Assembly (NCBI GenBank): GCA_017429475.1
Contig: JAFROX010000006.1
Coordinates: 190,008-254,007, forward strand
Source: Bacteroidales bacterium
Lineage (GTDB): Bacteria; Bacteroidota; Bacteroidia; Bacteroidales; UBA932
Length of the DNA: 64,000 nt
Reading direction: 5' to 3'
The notes below the pieces were generated by a model, which was not told the DNA's origin, ran no database searches, and was given only the letters and a program-made list of their open reading frames with translations. A program made the translations under genes and the position numbers. Position 1 is the stretch's first letter; the number at the start of each line of letters is the position of its first letter. Positions 9,252-18,820 of the stretch are shown piece by piece.

Positions 9252-10126
9252 TATGCAGTGAGGGAATCAAGTGCGTAAACAATCAGTTTTTCTATGTACG
9301 GCTTGTAGTCGGGAATGCTTTCGAGCCTGAAACGGTTGGCTATGGCGCAGCATATCGTGGCGGCGTGATGCCCCAGCAGGGTGGCGGTGCCTACGATGGC
9401 CGAATTCTCCATTTCGATGTTGGTCATCTTTACACCTTTGTATTCGAACTGCTCGAGTTTCGGGATGAAGTCCGGGATGGTGAGCCCCATACGGATGGAG
9501 CGTCCCTGAGGGCCGTAGAACCCGGGAGCTGACATCGTGATGCCTTTCGCGCAATCAGGAAACTTGTCGAGGATTTCCTTGCTCGACCATACGCAGTAGG
9601 GGGTGGCAAGGCGCTTGTCCCAGCCCATATGTTTCATAAAGGCTTTCTCCATTCCGCTGTCGCTGATATCGGGACCGCCTTCATACCAGTTGAGGAGTCC
9701 GTCGATGCCGATGCCGACTTCCGAAAGCACGAATCCGCCGAGAGGGATGTCCGGACGGACGCAGCCGCAGGTGCCGATGCGCAGGATGTTGAGAGCCTTG
9801 CGCTCGGCTTTCTGCTCCCTCGTCGAGAAATCAATGTTTACCAGGGCGTCCAGCTCGTTCATCACAATGTCGATGTTGTCCGTGCCGATGCCGGTGGACA
9901 TCACTGTGATGGCCTTGCCGTGATATTTGCCGGTGATGGTGTGGAACTCCCTCGAGGCTTTGTCGCAGACTATGCTCTCTTCGTCGAAGTACTGTGCCAC
10001 GGCAGGGACGCGGTTCTGGTCACCGACCAGTATTATGGTGTCGGCCAGGTCTTTCGGCAGGATGTGAAGATGGAATACGGATCCGTCGCCGTTGATTATC
10101 AGTTCTGATTCAGCTATCCTTCTCAT
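9251..10126 (-). CDS. Nucleoside phosphorylase (uridine phosphorylase-like)
   Basis: 291 residues of the PNP/UDP phosphorylase superfamily: phosphorolysis of a nucleoside to base and ribose-1-phosphate. Family stretches are ILVGDQNRVPAVAQYF, the phosphate-binding STGIGTDNIDIVMNEL, the RIGTCGCVRPDIPLGG strand-turn, and NIEMENSAIVGTATLLGH, which carries the ribose-binding MEN. The most similar known type is uridine phosphorylase, but substrate cannot be fixed by eye. The start at 10126 was chosen because it forms an ATGA overlap with the stop of the DUF4293 gene; a longer frame extends upstream only as an out-of-frame read through that gene. Confidence 0.88.
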   Translation of the reverse strand: MRRIAESELIINGDGSVFHLHILPKDLADTIILVGDQNRVPAVAQYFDEESIVCDKASREFHTITGKYHGKAITVMSTGIGTDNIDIVMNELDALVNIDFSTREQKAERKALNILRIGTCGCVRPDIPLGGFVLSEVGIGIDGLLNWYEGGPDISDSGMEKAFMKHMGWDKRLATPYCVWSSKEILDKFPDCAKGITMSAPGFYGPQGRSIRMGLTIPDFIPKLEQFEYKGVKMTNIEMENSAIVGTATLLGHHAATICCAIANRFRLESIPDYKPYIEKLIVYALDSLTA

Positions 10127-10596
10127 TTCGATGCTTTGGGCGGGATTTTCCCGTTCTTCTTGTTCTTGCGTATGATGTTGTATGCGATGACTTCCGATTC
10201 GTCTCGCCAGATGTATCTGATGGCTATCAGCAGAAGCACTATGCATACGAAGGGGAAGAGGGACGGAACAGTGAAAGTATATATTCTCTTGAATTCGAAG
10301 AAATATACCAGTATCCAAATCTGGTATGCCAGGAGAAGCAGTATGTTGATTATGCAGATGCGTATCTGCAGTATCCTGGCCTTATAGTAGAAGATTGCAA
10401 TTACGCAGAGCGCCATCGTCACGAAAGTGAAGATGATGAATTGGGACCGGTTGACGAACTTGATGGCGTAACGGGTCAGTTCGCCGGGCGTGTCTCCTGC
10501 GTCAGACACCATCACATAGCACATATCCGCGCTGAACATAGAGACGAGAAGTCCTGCGCAGATAAGCAATAGTAAGGTTTGGAACCGTTGCCACAT
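10123..10596 (-). CDS. DUF4293 family four-helix membrane protein
   Basis: 157 residues with four hydrophobic segments (about 5-25, 52-70, 78-97, 108-128) and a Lys/Asn-rich cytoplasmic tail. The opening WQRFQTLLLL and overall layout match DUF4293, a Bacteroidota-only family of unknown function. A TAAATTTG -7 box ends 17 nt before its start codon. The downstream nucleoside phosphorylase overlaps it by 4 bp. Confidence 0.75.
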   Translation of the reverse strand: MWQRFQTLLLLICAGLLVSMFSADMCYVMVSDAGDTPGELTRYAIKFVNRSQFIIFTFVTMALCVIAIFYYKARILQIRICIINILLLLAYQIWILVYFFEFKRIYTFTVPSLFPFVCIVLLLIAIRYIWRDESEVIAYNIIRKNKKNGKIPPKASK

Positions 10597-10613
10597 AATA
10601 GTGCTGTTTGTTA

Positions 10614-10621
10614 CAAATTTA
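10614..10621 (-). promoter_or_regulatory. -7 box upstream of the DUF4293 gene
   Basis: On the minus strand the sequence is TAAATTTG, a full match to TAnnTTTG, with 17 nt to the ATG at 10596. It separates the DUF4293-phosphorylase-SirB1 unit from the TPR gene upstream. Confidence 0.55.
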
Positions 10622-10641
10622 ATAAAAAAACTCTCAGGAGA

Positions 10642-12645
10642 CTATTGTTGCTGCTCCGTGCAGTACTTTTTGATGACGCTGTAGGCGTCTGCGATGCCCA
10701 GTTCGCCGGCCTTGCTCATATCGAGGCAGCCCTTCTCCTTGTCCTTGAGGAAGATCAGCACAAGGCCGCGGTTGTAGTATGCCTCGGACAGGTAGGGATA
10801 GAGCTCGAGGGCCTTGGTATACTGGCTGATCGCCGTCAGCATATCCTCGCTCAGGCAGAACAGGTTGCCGAGATTATAGTATGTGTAGGGGAAGTCCGGG
10901 GCCACTTCAGCCGCCTTCATAAAGTCGCTGATCGCAGCCGAATAGTCGTATGTGCGGATGGTGCTGTTGTCGGAAACGGTAACCCTCGTGCTGGCCGTAT
11001 TGTCCAGCGACAGTACTCGGATGTTGTTGTCCATCGACGAAATGAAGTCGGTCATATCTGCTTGCAGGACGCCTCTGTTGATGTAGACGAACTCGTTGTC
11101 GGGCTCCAGCGTGCCGGCTTCGTTGTAGCAGGCCATCGCGGTGTTGAACTGGTTCTGGCTGTTTTCCAGGATGGCTTTCGCGAACAGGTTCCCGGCAGTC
11201 TTGTTGGTAATGACTTCGTGGTTGACAGCCGCCAGCCGGGAGGATGTGTTCTCCACGAGGTTGTCCTTGTCCGTGGTCAGGGCTATCTCAAGCGGCACTC
11301 CCTTGTAGAATTCGTCAAGCTTTTCGTACTGCAGCCTGCGGGACAGGGCTGTCAGGTCGCTGATCTCGGTCTTGCCTGCGATTGCGAACCTGTACAGCGG
11401 CTTGAGTCCGATGTCTACGTCGCGGTACTGCAGCAGTTCGTTGTCGAAGTTCTTCTTGGCGAAGTCTGCGTCGAAATCGATAAGGTGGCTGTAGCCCTGT
11501 GTGGTGTCGGCGAAAGCGTCGTAGCCTTCCTTGGTGGATGTGTTCTGCTGGTATTCGCGGATTTTCACGCGGGCCGTATCATAGTCCCGCTGCGAAGCGG
11601 CCCACTGCCCCAGCATATTGCGGGCATAGGCACGGTTCATATATGCTTTGGCAAAGTCGGGATAGAGCTCGATGGCTTTGCTGTAGTCGTCGATGGCATT
11701 TTCGTAGCGGCGCATCTCAAGGAAGACTGCAGCGCGGTTGAAATATGCCAGCACGTTTTCTGAGTTTATGTTGATGACGCGGTCGTAGTCGTCCAGCGCC
11801 CTCTCGAAGTCGCCTATCTGCGAGTAGATCAATGCTCTGTTGTAGAGCGTCAGGGCATTGCCGGGGTCGTCCCTCAGCACTTTCCCTAGGTCTTCCAAGG
11901 CTCCGCCTATGTCTTTGTTGTCATATTTCATCAAGCCTCGGTTGAAGTAGGCCAGGGTGTTGGTGCTGTCCAGTTGGATGGCTGTGTCCAAGTCGTTGAT
12001 GGCATCCTCGAACTGCTCCCTCAAAGCATAGATGCGGGCGCGGCGCACAAAGGCTTCCGCATCGTGACGGTTTAGCTTGATGGCCTGGTTGTAGTCCTCG
12101 AGCGCCTTGGTGGTGTCGCCCAGGAAAAGGTGGCTGGCACCCCTGTTGATATATGCTGAAGCGTCTTCAGGTTCGTTCCGGATATATCTGTTGAAGTCTT
12201 CCACCGCCTTCTCGAACTGCTGTGACATAAAGTAAACCACGCCGCGGCTGAAATAGAGGCCGGTGTAGCCGGGACGCAGACCTACTGCAGTCGCAAGGTC
12301 CTCGAGAGCTTCGTCGTATTTGCCGCTCTGGCTGCGGGCGATTGCGCGGTAGTGATAGCCCAGGGTGTATATGGGGTTCTTCTGAAGCGTCAGGTCGAAG
12401 TCTTTCTCGGCGCCCGTGTAGTCGCCGAGGTCATACTTTGCGATGCCACGGAAGAAAAATGCCTCGTAGTCCGTGGTGTCCAGCCTTGAAAGCACGTTGA
12501 AGCTTGCGATGGCATCTGCATATTTGCCGTCGGCAAGGGCCCGCCGCCCGCGCATATAAAAATGATCGGGATTGTACTGGGCTGCTGCATTTATGCAGGA
12601 CAGTATTCCGATCAGGACGAGCAGTATGTGTCTTCTCGAAAGCAT
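10642..12645 (-). CDS. Large TPR-repeat periplasmic protein
   Basis: 667 residues. A Sec signal peptide (about 1-22, cleaved after INAAA) is followed by about ten consecutive tetratricopeptide repeats, recognisable as AYFNRGxxxxxxGxxxxAxxDYxxAIxLxP, up to about residue 360. After a less regular middle part, two or three more repeats follow near the C-terminus (about 500-655). TPR solenoids bind partner proteins; the partner is unknown. The ATG at 12645 is used; the GTG one codon earlier is less likely. It overlaps the M28 peptidase stop by one base (TGATG), so both are probably co-translated. Confidence 0.8.
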   Translation of the reverse strand: MLSRRHILLVLIGILSCINAAAQYNPDHFYMRGRRALADGKYADAIASFNVLSRLDTTDYEAFFFRGIAKYDLGDYTGAEKDFDLTLQKNPIYTLGYHYRAIARSQSGKYDEALEDLATAVGLRPGYTGLYFSRGVVYFMSQQFEKAVEDFNRYIRNEPEDASAYINRGASHLFLGDTTKALEDYNQAIKLNRHDAEAFVRRARIYALREQFEDAINDLDTAIQLDSTNTLAYFNRGLMKYDNKDIGGALEDLGKVLRDDPGNALTLYNRALIYSQIGDFERALDDYDRVININSENVLAYFNRAAVFLEMRRYENAIDDYSKAIELYPDFAKAYMNRAYARNMLGQWAASQRDYDTARVKIREYQQNTSTKEGYDAFADTTQGYSHLIDFDADFAKKNFDNELLQYRDVDIGLKPLYRFAIAGKTEISDLTALSRRLQYEKLDEFYKGVPLEIALTTDKDNLVENTSSRLAAVNHEVITNKTAGNLFAKAILENSQNQFNTAMACYNEAGTLEPDNEFVYINRGVLQADMTDFISSMDNNIRVLSLDNTASTRVTVSDNSTIRTYDYSAAISDFMKAAEVAPDFPYTYYNLGNLFCLSEDMLTAISQYTKALELYPYLSEAYYNRGLVLIFLKDKEKGCLDMSKAGELGIADAYSVIKKYCTEQQQ

Positions 12646-13589
12646 CACAGTGTCGAGTATTTGTATATGATGTCAAAAATCAGGGCAGTGCGCTTGCGCA
12701 GCATCTCAAAGTCTATGATGTCCACAGTGTCGCTGGGCTTGTACGTGTGGTCGTGGAAGGCTGAGGTGAACAGCAGGGAGGGAATTCTCCTGTTTCTGAA
12801 AGAATACTGGTCTCCCGTGCGGTATATCATTTCCGTAAAGGCTTTGCTGCCGTAGAACGAGTAGTCAATATCCATGCCGAAACGGTCGCTGAAGTTGCTG
12901 TAGCGTATTATGCCCTGCAGCCGGTCAGGCAGGGTCTCTTCCCCGAGGACGATGAGATAGTCGGGTCGGTTGCGGTGGACGGGTACGAGCGTAGTGCCCA
13001 GCATATCCATATTGATTGCGCACACTATCTTCTCGGCAGGGAAGGGAAGGTGCCTCACGAAATAGTCGCTGCCCAGCAAGTCCAGTTCCTTGCCGTCGTA
13101 TGCTACGAACACGAGATTGCGGTTAGGCCCGGCACCGTCGGCCCTCATCTTTGCGAAAACCCGTGCTAGGTCGAGCAGGGCGGTCACGCCTGAAGCGTTG
13201 TCGTCAGCTCCGTTGTAGGTGTTGCCTCCAAGTACTCCGAGGTGGTCGTAGTGCGCTCCGATTATGATATATTCATCGCTCATTCCATTGGCGGGAACCA
13301 CTCCGACCACATTCCTCACGGCCAGGGTGTCCTTGGCCCTGAATGACTGGGTGTAGTTCCAGTTGAAAGGTTTGAGCCCGTATTTGCGGAAGCGCTCGCG
13401 GATGAACTGCTCAGCGCTTTGCTTGCCCTTGCTTCCGGTGGCCCTGCCCTCCGTCATATCGTTGGCAAGGTATTCCAGAGTCTCGTACAGTTCCTCCTTG
13501 CCGATCATCGCCTCATAGCGGAGCGTGTTCTGTCCAGACGCGATGAGCACTTGGGCGAATAACAGCAGGGAAAGGAGGATTTTTCGCAT
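12645..13589 (-). CDS. M28-family metallopeptidase, secreted
   Basis: 314 residues with a signal peptide (about 1-20) and the M28 aminopeptidase fold. Zinc-ligand motifs are GAHYDHLG (H113, D115), YNGADDNASG, NMDMLG and FHDHTYKPSD. At the catalytic position, where aminopeptidases usually have Glu-Glu (GEE), this protein reads GKE (K167-E168). The metal-ligand Glu is kept, but the general-base Glu appears replaced by Lys. It may be a subfamily with another activity or a reduced one. It is the first gene of a two-gene unit with the TPR protein. Confidence 0.85.
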   Translation of the reverse strand: MRKILLSLLLFAQVLIASGQNTLRYEAMIGKEELYETLEYLANDMTEGRATGSKGKQSAEQFIRERFRKYGLKPFNWNYTQSFRAKDTLAVRNVVGVVPANGMSDEYIIIGAHYDHLGVLGGNTYNGADDNASGVTALLDLARVFAKMRADGAGPNRNLVFVAYDGKELDLLGSDYFVRHLPFPAEKIVCAINMDMLGTTLVPVHRNRPDYLIVLGEETLPDRLQGIIRYSNFSDRFGMDIDYSFYGSKAFTEMIYRTGDQYSFRNRRIPSLLFTSAFHDHTYKPSDTVDIIDFEMLRKRTALIFDIIYKYSTL

Positions 13590-13667
13590 AAAAACAATTC
13601 AATCGTGTAAAAGTAAGAAATTCATCATTTTTTATGCCTAAATTCGCCACCTGAATTAAGAATTATT

Positions 13668-14600
13668 ATGAAAAAGATATATATCGTTGTTTTCTCCATA
13701 TTGTCCAGCCTTGCGTGTATGGCGCAGGACCTGCCGGTCATCGACAGTGCGGTCCGCATCAGACTTCCTCTGGACACCCTTGACACCCAGGACAAATATA
13801 CCCGCGTAATCCTTTTCGACGACAATACCTGGTCATATCTGGACCTCGGGCATCCGAAGATCGACACTTCAAGTCTCTTCGACGAGTATTGGACAAACAC
13901 CGAGATGCACGCATACAGTTCATATCCTGCCAGCCTTATTCCTGAAGAATTCGAGCTGCTTCTGGCTGATTCTCTCAACAATTACTGCCCTCCGATCCAG
14001 GGAAAGGTGTTCAGCGGCTACAAGGTGCGCCGTGGCAGTTCCCACCAGGGGACCGACATTCCCCTGAACGTAGGTGATACTGTACGTGCCGCATTTGACG
14101 GCGTAGTGCGATATGTGGGCACGACCAAGCAAACAGGAGGCTATGGCAACCTTGTCGTAATCAGGCATTCGAACGGCCTCGAGACCTACTATGGCCATCT
14201 GTCGAAGACTCTCTGCGAACCGAACGACCCTGTCAAGGCCGGTGACGTGATCGGCCTGGGCGGAAGCACCGGACGCAGCACCGGGCCGCATCTCCATTTC
14301 GAGACAAGGTACAAGGGCCAGACCTTCGACGCTGAGCGCGTGATCAATTTCGAGACCGGTGCGCTGCGCGATTCCGTGCTCACCCTCAAGAAACACTATT
14401 TCAGCATTTATTCCCACTATGGCCAGAGCGACAATGAGTCTCAGGCCGCTTCAGACCGTATAATCTATACCGTCCGGAAGGGTGACACCCTCAGCGGCAT
14501 CGCCAAGAAATACGGCACCACCGTATCGGCAATCTGCAAGCTTAACAACATATCTTCCAAAAAGACGCTGAGGATAGGGGAGCGCCTGATCGTACGATAG
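13668..14600 (+). CDS. M23 peptidoglycan endopeptidase with LysM domain
   Basis: 310 residues: signal peptide (1-19), an uncharacterised N-terminal region (20-110), an M23 lysostaphin-type domain (about 115-225) and a C-terminal LysM domain (267-309). Zinc ligands H126 and D130 (SHQGTD) and H208/H210 (PHLHFE) are all present, so the endopeptidase should be active on peptide cross-links. LysM would hold it to glycan strands. The pnuC gene starts 6 bp downstream, probably in the same transcript. The start ATG follows an A/T-rich leader (AATTATT) of the kind usual in this phylum. Confidence 0.9.
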   Translation: MKKIYIVVFSILSSLACMAQDLPVIDSAVRIRLPLDTLDTQDKYTRVILFDDNTWSYLDLGHPKIDTSSLFDEYWTNTEMHAYSSYPASLIPEEFELLLADSLNNYCPPIQGKVFSGYKVRRGSSHQGTDIPLNVGDTVRAAFDGVVRYVGTTKQTGGYGNLVVIRHSNGLETYYGHLSKTLCEPNDPVKAGDVIGLGGSTGRSTGPHLHFETRYKGQTFDAERVINFETGALRDSVLTLKKHYFSIYSHYGQSDNESQAASDRIIYTVRKGDTLSGIAKKYGTTVSAICKLNNISSKKTLRIGERLIVR

Positions 14601-14606
14601 CTTCTT

Positions 14607-15221
14607 ATGGATTTCCTTTCGTTGTCCGATATCTGGGGCTGGATTGAGCTTGTAGCTACGATCCTGGGTATCCTGTATGTGATCAAGGAGGTCCAGCAGA
14701 GGGTGTCGATGTGGTATTACAACATCTTCTGCGCACTGGCATACGTTGCCATCGGCATCCATCAGTACCTGTGGGGGTCTGTGTGCCTGAATGTCTATTA
14801 CATCATAATGGCTTTTCTGGGCATCTACCGTCTGACGAAGGACAAGGCTTCGGTGGCGGAGGGCTCCTCAGGCGAAAAGGACAAAACCATAGTCGTGCGT
14901 CCTTTGTCCGGCCGTACGCTTGTGATCTCACTGGCGGTGTTCGCGGTTGCCGCTACCGTACTCTTTTTCGTATTCAGGTCTCTCGGTGATCCCCAGCCGG
15001 TTCTGGACTCAGTGACGATGACCCTGAGCATCGTCGGCACATACTGGCTGACGAAGTCCTACATCGAGGTCTGGTTCATCTGGATCATCTCGGATATCCT
15101 GCAGATTGCAATGTATGCATTGCAGGGTATGCCGGCCCCGGCGTTTATGTTCGTGGTCTACCTCGCCGCCAGCGTGTACGGCTACTTTCACTGGCGCAAG
15201 AATATGACGGCCATAGAATAA
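14607..15221 (+). CDS. pnuC: PnuC-family nicotinamide riboside transporter
   Basis: 204 residues with about seven hydrophobic segments. The family is recognised from the N-terminal SDIWGWIELVATILGILYV and the C-terminal WFIWIISDILQIAMYALQG with a final YGYFHWRK. PnuC proteins carry nicotinamide riboside (or, in relatives, other vitamins such as thiamine) down its gradient, trapped by phosphorylation. A charged loop of about 25 residues sits in the middle. No kinase partner (nadR or thiN) lies next to it, so the substrate is inferred from family only; the other pyridine-salvage genes in this window are compatible with nicotinamide riboside. Confidence 0.8.
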   Translation: MDFLSLSDIWGWIELVATILGILYVIKEVQQRVSMWYYNIFCALAYVAIGIHQYLWGSVCLNVYYIIMAFLGIYRLTKDKASVAEGSSGEKDKTIVVRPLSGRTLVISLAVFAVAATVLFFVFRSLGDPQPVLDSVTMTLSIVGTYWLTKSYIEVWFIWIISDILQIAMYALQGMPAPAFMFVVYLAASVYGYFHWRKNMTAIE

Positions 15222-15227
15222 AGCCGT

Positions 15228-18200
15228 TTATCTCTTCCATTCAGCTTTGCGCCAGCTGCGTCCTGTCACGACGGGAGCCGAGGCCCTTTGCTGTGTCCGG
15301 ACGGCCGTGCGGGATGCGGCCGGGGCGCTGGCAGACGTCTTCCTGTTGATGGCATCGTATGCCACGAAGTCTTCGTAACTGCCGCTGGTGCCATAAGCCA
15401 GTTTGTGGATCCTGGTCCAGATGGCATAGCGTGAGGGAGCGTTGAAGCGTCCGACATTGTTGTCCATAATGCTGGTCAGTGAAGGACGCCATGCTCCGGT
15501 CGCGTGCGTGTCACCGCCTTCGAATACGCCAAGTTCATCATACTTGTAGCGCTCGTCGGCAAGGAATGCGGCCCATTTCACTTTTGCGGGGTCGGAGATA
15601 ATGTCGATGTTGGCGTACCAGCCGTAAGCGGAGTAGCTCTCGATCTGTTCTTTCCTGTCTTTCGGAAGGGGACCGGTATAATCGTAATAATATTCGTCCA
15701 GCAATTTTCCGAATCCGTGACCGCACTCGTGACGGAGCACGACACCTGTCCTCTCGAAGCTGTCGTCGAGCTTGGCGAAGTAGACAAGGGACGGGCCACT
15801 TGCATACTTGTTCTTATCCCATTTGTCGGGATCATACATATAGGCAGTGCCGGCGTAATACCTGAAGTCAGGCTGGTTGCCGCAGATGAGCACCAGGACT
15901 TCCTGCATACGCTCATCGTCCTTGACGGCCTTGCGGGCCATCTCGAAGCACTTCGGGTCGTTACCTGTTATCTGAGATCCGCCGACAAGGGCCGATCCGA
16001 GGCTCTGTCCGCCGCGATCGAAACCTTCCGTTGCGGAAACCGTCGTGACGAAATAGATGTTGAAGAGGTTGCGGAACGGCCTGTATGGCTCTATGGCGAA
16101 GAATTCTTCGACGACGGCTTTCATATCATTCTGATATTTGCCGCTTGCGACTTCCCTGTCTGAATATGCGTCACCCATCACGACGAGGTCTATGCCGCGC
16201 CCTTCGGAGGCTGTCTGGTAGACGGTCACTTCGCCTTCGGCGGAATAGTCGCTTGAGATATAGAAGTCCGGTTCGGGCAGATCCTTGTAGTCATAGGGCT
16301 CCATTATGTCCCAATACTGGCTCCAGTCCGCATTGTTGGTGTATATCGAGAGTGTTCTTGAAGGCACATAGAACTTCATTTTGGGTGAATCGGTCATCTG
16401 CAGGTCGCCACGGAAAGGAGGAATGAGGCTGCGGAAGTAAACAGCCTCCAAAGAAGAGCAACCCTGTATGGGATTCCATCCTCCGAAATTCCTGAGGTTC
16501 GCTGACAGGGTCAGGGTCTTCAGGGACGTGCAATAAGCAAAGGCGTATGCGCCGATGGAAGTGACCTGGTCGCCCATCGTCACGGAACGGAGGTTCTCCC
16601 TTCCGTAGAACAGTTTATCCCCGATCCTCGTGACCTCGTCGGGGATGACATAATCTGCATCGATATTGGGCAGCAGAACCATCAGTTCATTGTCTTTGTT
16701 CATAAGGCCCTTATGGTCGGACGTGGCGTATTTGCCGTTCAGGCTTTCCAGATTGTCACATCCGTCGAAAGCCATTCCTATGCTTTCCATCGATTCAGGG
16801 ACAGTCAGACTCCTGAGTTTCTTGCATCCTTCGAAGGAATAATTCTCAATGTGCCGGATTCCCTCGGGTATTGTATAAGATGACTCATCCTTTCCGGCGA
16901 AGAAGGTCAGACTCATAGGGGCCCAAGCGCAATCGCGGTCGTAGAGGAATTTGCGGTCGGCGGAGATGAAATGGCTGTCTCCAAGAAGATTCCTCAGCTC
17001 GAAACACTCCTTGAAAGCGTAATGCGCCATTTCCTTGACCGATGCCGGAATCGTGACGGATTCCAGCCCGGAAGCCAGGAAACACATATCACCTATTGTT
17101 TCCAATCCTGCTGGAAGCACGATTGACTTCAGTTCCGGGGTTCTCGCGAATACTCCTTCGGTAAGCTTGACTACGCCTGAAGGAATTTCGTATGAAGAGA
17201 CACCTGCCGCTGCGAAACCGTACAGCACTCCGTCGATGATGACAAGGCGGCCGTCTTCAGAAACGTGGTGTCCGGTGAAACGTTCAAGGTTGGCTTTTTG
17301 CCAGCTTGAGAAACAGTAAGATCCGACTTCTTTCAGACTGGCGGGAATCCTGAATTCAGTGATGTTGTCATTAAACTTCATCATATTATTTGCAATGGTT
17401 TCCACGCAGTCGGGAATAAGGATGCCGGTCAGCCTTGGTCCTTCTTCTTCGTCACTTACCAGCTGGCCGAATTCCTTGACGGGGCCGCTGAACTGGAGAA
17501 CGCCATATCCTCTGGATGTGTTGTATTGATTGGATTTAAGTGTGGCAGATCCCTGGTTGTTGACGTTGGTCAGGGCTTTTCCGTCGGAGGTAGTATACCA
17601 GATTTCGTTGTCGGCAGGCATTTCTCCTTCAGGGAACCCCTGGCCGCCCTGGATGCAGGTTACCATACATTTGGCGGAGAAATCGCCGCTCTGCGCTGTG
17701 ATGGTGCAGGTGCCGGAGCCGACGGCAGTCACCACTCCCTTAGGGTCGACTGTCGCCACTTTGGGGTCGTCGGAGATCCAGGCGACTGACTTGTCGGTAG
17801 CGTCGGCAGGTGATACGGTTGCCACAAGAGTCAAGGTCTCGCCTACATATATGGAGGCTTCCTTCAGGTCGAGGCTGATGCCTGTAACCGGTATGCGGAC
17901 GGGATTTACTGTCACCTGGCATACGGCGCTCTTGCCGCCGGCCGATGCGGTGATGTTGGCTGAGCCTTCGCCGACAGCTTTCACGACACCGTTGGATACG
18001 GTAGCCACGCTGGTGTTGGAACTTGACCAGGTGACTTCCTTGTCGCTGGCATTTGAGGGCGAGACGGTGGCGCTGAGGCTGATTGTTCCGCCTACCTCAA
18101 GGGCGACTGAGGTCTGGCTCAACGATACGCTGGAAACTGGTACTACCGGATCTTCGGGAGGAGTACATCCGATTACGAAACCGAGGGTGAGAACTGCCAT

Positions 18201-18239
18201 TATCAAAGATATGGACAAAGAGGTCGAAAGCTTTTTCAT
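15228..18239 (-). CDS. Surface lipoprotein: Big_2 x2, BspA-type leucine-rich repeats, M64 (IgA-peptidase-like) metalloprotease
   Basis: 1003 residues. A lipoprotein signal ends in the lipobox FVIGC, and the mature protein begins CTPPEDP, acidic as in exported Bacteroidota lipoproteins. Two Big_2 domains follow (about 35-115 and 118-195), then a set of LRR_5/BspA-like repeats (about 255-620, e.g. VTRIGDKLFYGRENLRSVTM), then an M64 domain (about 660-950) with the zinc motif HECGHGFGKLLDEY near residue 837. Family knowledge: M64 includes the Clostridium IgA protease; other substrates are likely. Big_2 and LRR parts are adhesion or binding modules, so the whole probably binds and cuts a surface or host protein. 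Start ATG 18239 is preferred to an upstream TTG. Confidence 0.9.
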   Translation of the reverse strand: MKKLSTSLSISLIMAVLTLGFVIGCTPPEDPVVPVSSVSLSQTSVALEVGGTISLSATVSPSNASDKEVTWSSSNTSVATVSNGVVKAVGEGSANITASAGGKSAVCQVTVNPVRIPVTGISLDLKEASIYVGETLTLVATVSPADATDKSVAWISDDPKVATVDPKGVVTAVGSGTCTITAQSGDFSAKCMVTCIQGGQGFPEGEMPADNEIWYTTSDGKALTNVNNQGSATLKSNQYNTSRGYGVLQFSGPVKEFGQLVSDEEEGPRLTGILIPDCVETIANNMMKFNDNITEFRIPASLKEVGSYCFSSWQKANLERFTGHHVSEDGRLVIIDGVLYGFAAAGVSSYEIPSGVVKLTEGVFARTPELKSIVLPAGLETIGDMCFLASGLESVTIPASVKEMAHYAFKECFELRNLLGDSHFISADRKFLYDRDCAWAPMSLTFFAGKDESSYTIPEGIRHIENYSFEGCKKLRSLTVPESMESIGMAFDGCDNLESLNGKYATSDHKGLMNKDNELMVLLPNIDADYVIPDEVTRIGDKLFYGRENLRSVTMGDQVTSIGAYAFAYCTSLKTLTLSANLRNFGGWNPIQGCSSLEAVYFRSLIPPFRGDLQMTDSPKMKFYVPSRTLSIYTNNADWSQYWDIMEPYDYKDLPEPDFYISSDYSAEGEVTVYQTASEGRGIDLVVMGDAYSDREVASGKYQNDMKAVVEEFFAIEPYRPFRNLFNIYFVTTVSATEGFDRGGQSLGSALVGGSQITGNDPKCFEMARKAVKDDERMQEVLVLICGNQPDFRYYAGTAYMYDPDKWDKNKYASGPSLVYFAKLDDSFERTGVVLRHECGHGFGKLLDEYYYDYTGPLPKDRKEQIESYSAYGWYANIDIISDPAKVKWAAFLADERYKYDELGVFEGGDTHATGAWRPSLTSIMDNNVGRFNAPSRYAIWTRIHKLAYGTSGSYEDFVAYDAINRKTSASAPAASRTAVRTQQRASAPVVTGRSWRKAEWKR

Positions 18240-18288
18240 AAGGCTCAAGATATGTTTCGACTAAAATACGGATTTTTTCTGAATAGAT

Positions 18289-18296
18289 TATATTTG
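18289..18296 (+). promoter_or_regulatory. -7 box upstream of the phosphoesterase gene
   Basis: TATATTTG matches TAnnTTTG and ends 20 nt before the ATG at 18317. A weaker mirror-image box (TATTTTAG on the minus strand, 18261-18268) could serve the divergent M64 gene. Confidence 0.5.
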
Positions 18297-18316
18297 TGTC
18301 AAATGACTGCAGGCAA

Positions 18317-18820
18317 ATGGCATATATAGGTCTTATTTCAGATACGCACGGTCACTTTGACGACAAGTTGCGCAAGTTTCTCGATCCGGTCGACGTGGTG
18401 TGGCACGCGGGGGATTTCGGAACGGGCGAAGTCGCGCAGGAGATTGCGGCCTTCAAGCCTCTGGTGGGTGTCTATGGCAACTGCGACGGCTATGACGTGC
18501 GGAGTTTCCATTCAGGGGTGGAGTGTTTCGAGCAGGATGGTATGGGTGTGCTGATGACTCACATCGGCGGCTACCCGGGACACTATGACTTGCGTGCCCT
18601 GCGTCTTATAGAGATGGTCCGTCCACAGATTTTCGTCTGCGGCCATTCTCACATTCTGAAGGTGGTCTATGACAAGCACTACGATATGATGGTCCTCAAT
18701 CCGGGCGCCTGCGGCGTCGAGGGCTTCCATCTGGTGCGCACTGCCCTCCGTTTCCGCATAGAGGACGGCAAGCTCAAGGATATGGAGGTGGGCGAGTGGC
18801 CCAAGTTTACCAAGTCGTGA
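18317..18820 (+). CDS. YfcE/MJ0936-family metallophosphoesterase
   Basis: 167 residues, a compact calcineurin-like phosphoesterase. All metal-binding blocks are visible in order: SDTHGH near the N-terminus, HAGDFG, GNCD, THIGGYPGH, and GHSHILK, then the family-typical LNPGACG. Relatives hydrolyse phosphodiesters in vitro; the natural substrate is unknown. The ATG at 18317 places SDTHG at the usual distance from the N-terminus; an upstream GTG lies inside the promoter. The 3' end overlaps the convergent CYTH gene by 14 bp. Confidence 0.85.
   Translation: MAYIGLISDTHGHFDDKLRKFLDPVDVVWHAGDFGTGEVAQEIAAFKPLVGVYGNCDGYDVRSFHSGVECFEQDGMGVLMTHIGGYPGHYDLRALRLIEMVRPQIFVCGHSHILKVVYDKHYDMMVLNPGACGVEGFHLVRTALRFRIEDGKLKDMEVGEWPKFTKS

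Noticed and set aside
10579-11763. Plus-strand open frame of 394 codons opposite the TPR gene
   Set aside because: The TPR repeats on the minus strand are unmistakable; the plus frame is rich in Val/His/Cys without any motif.
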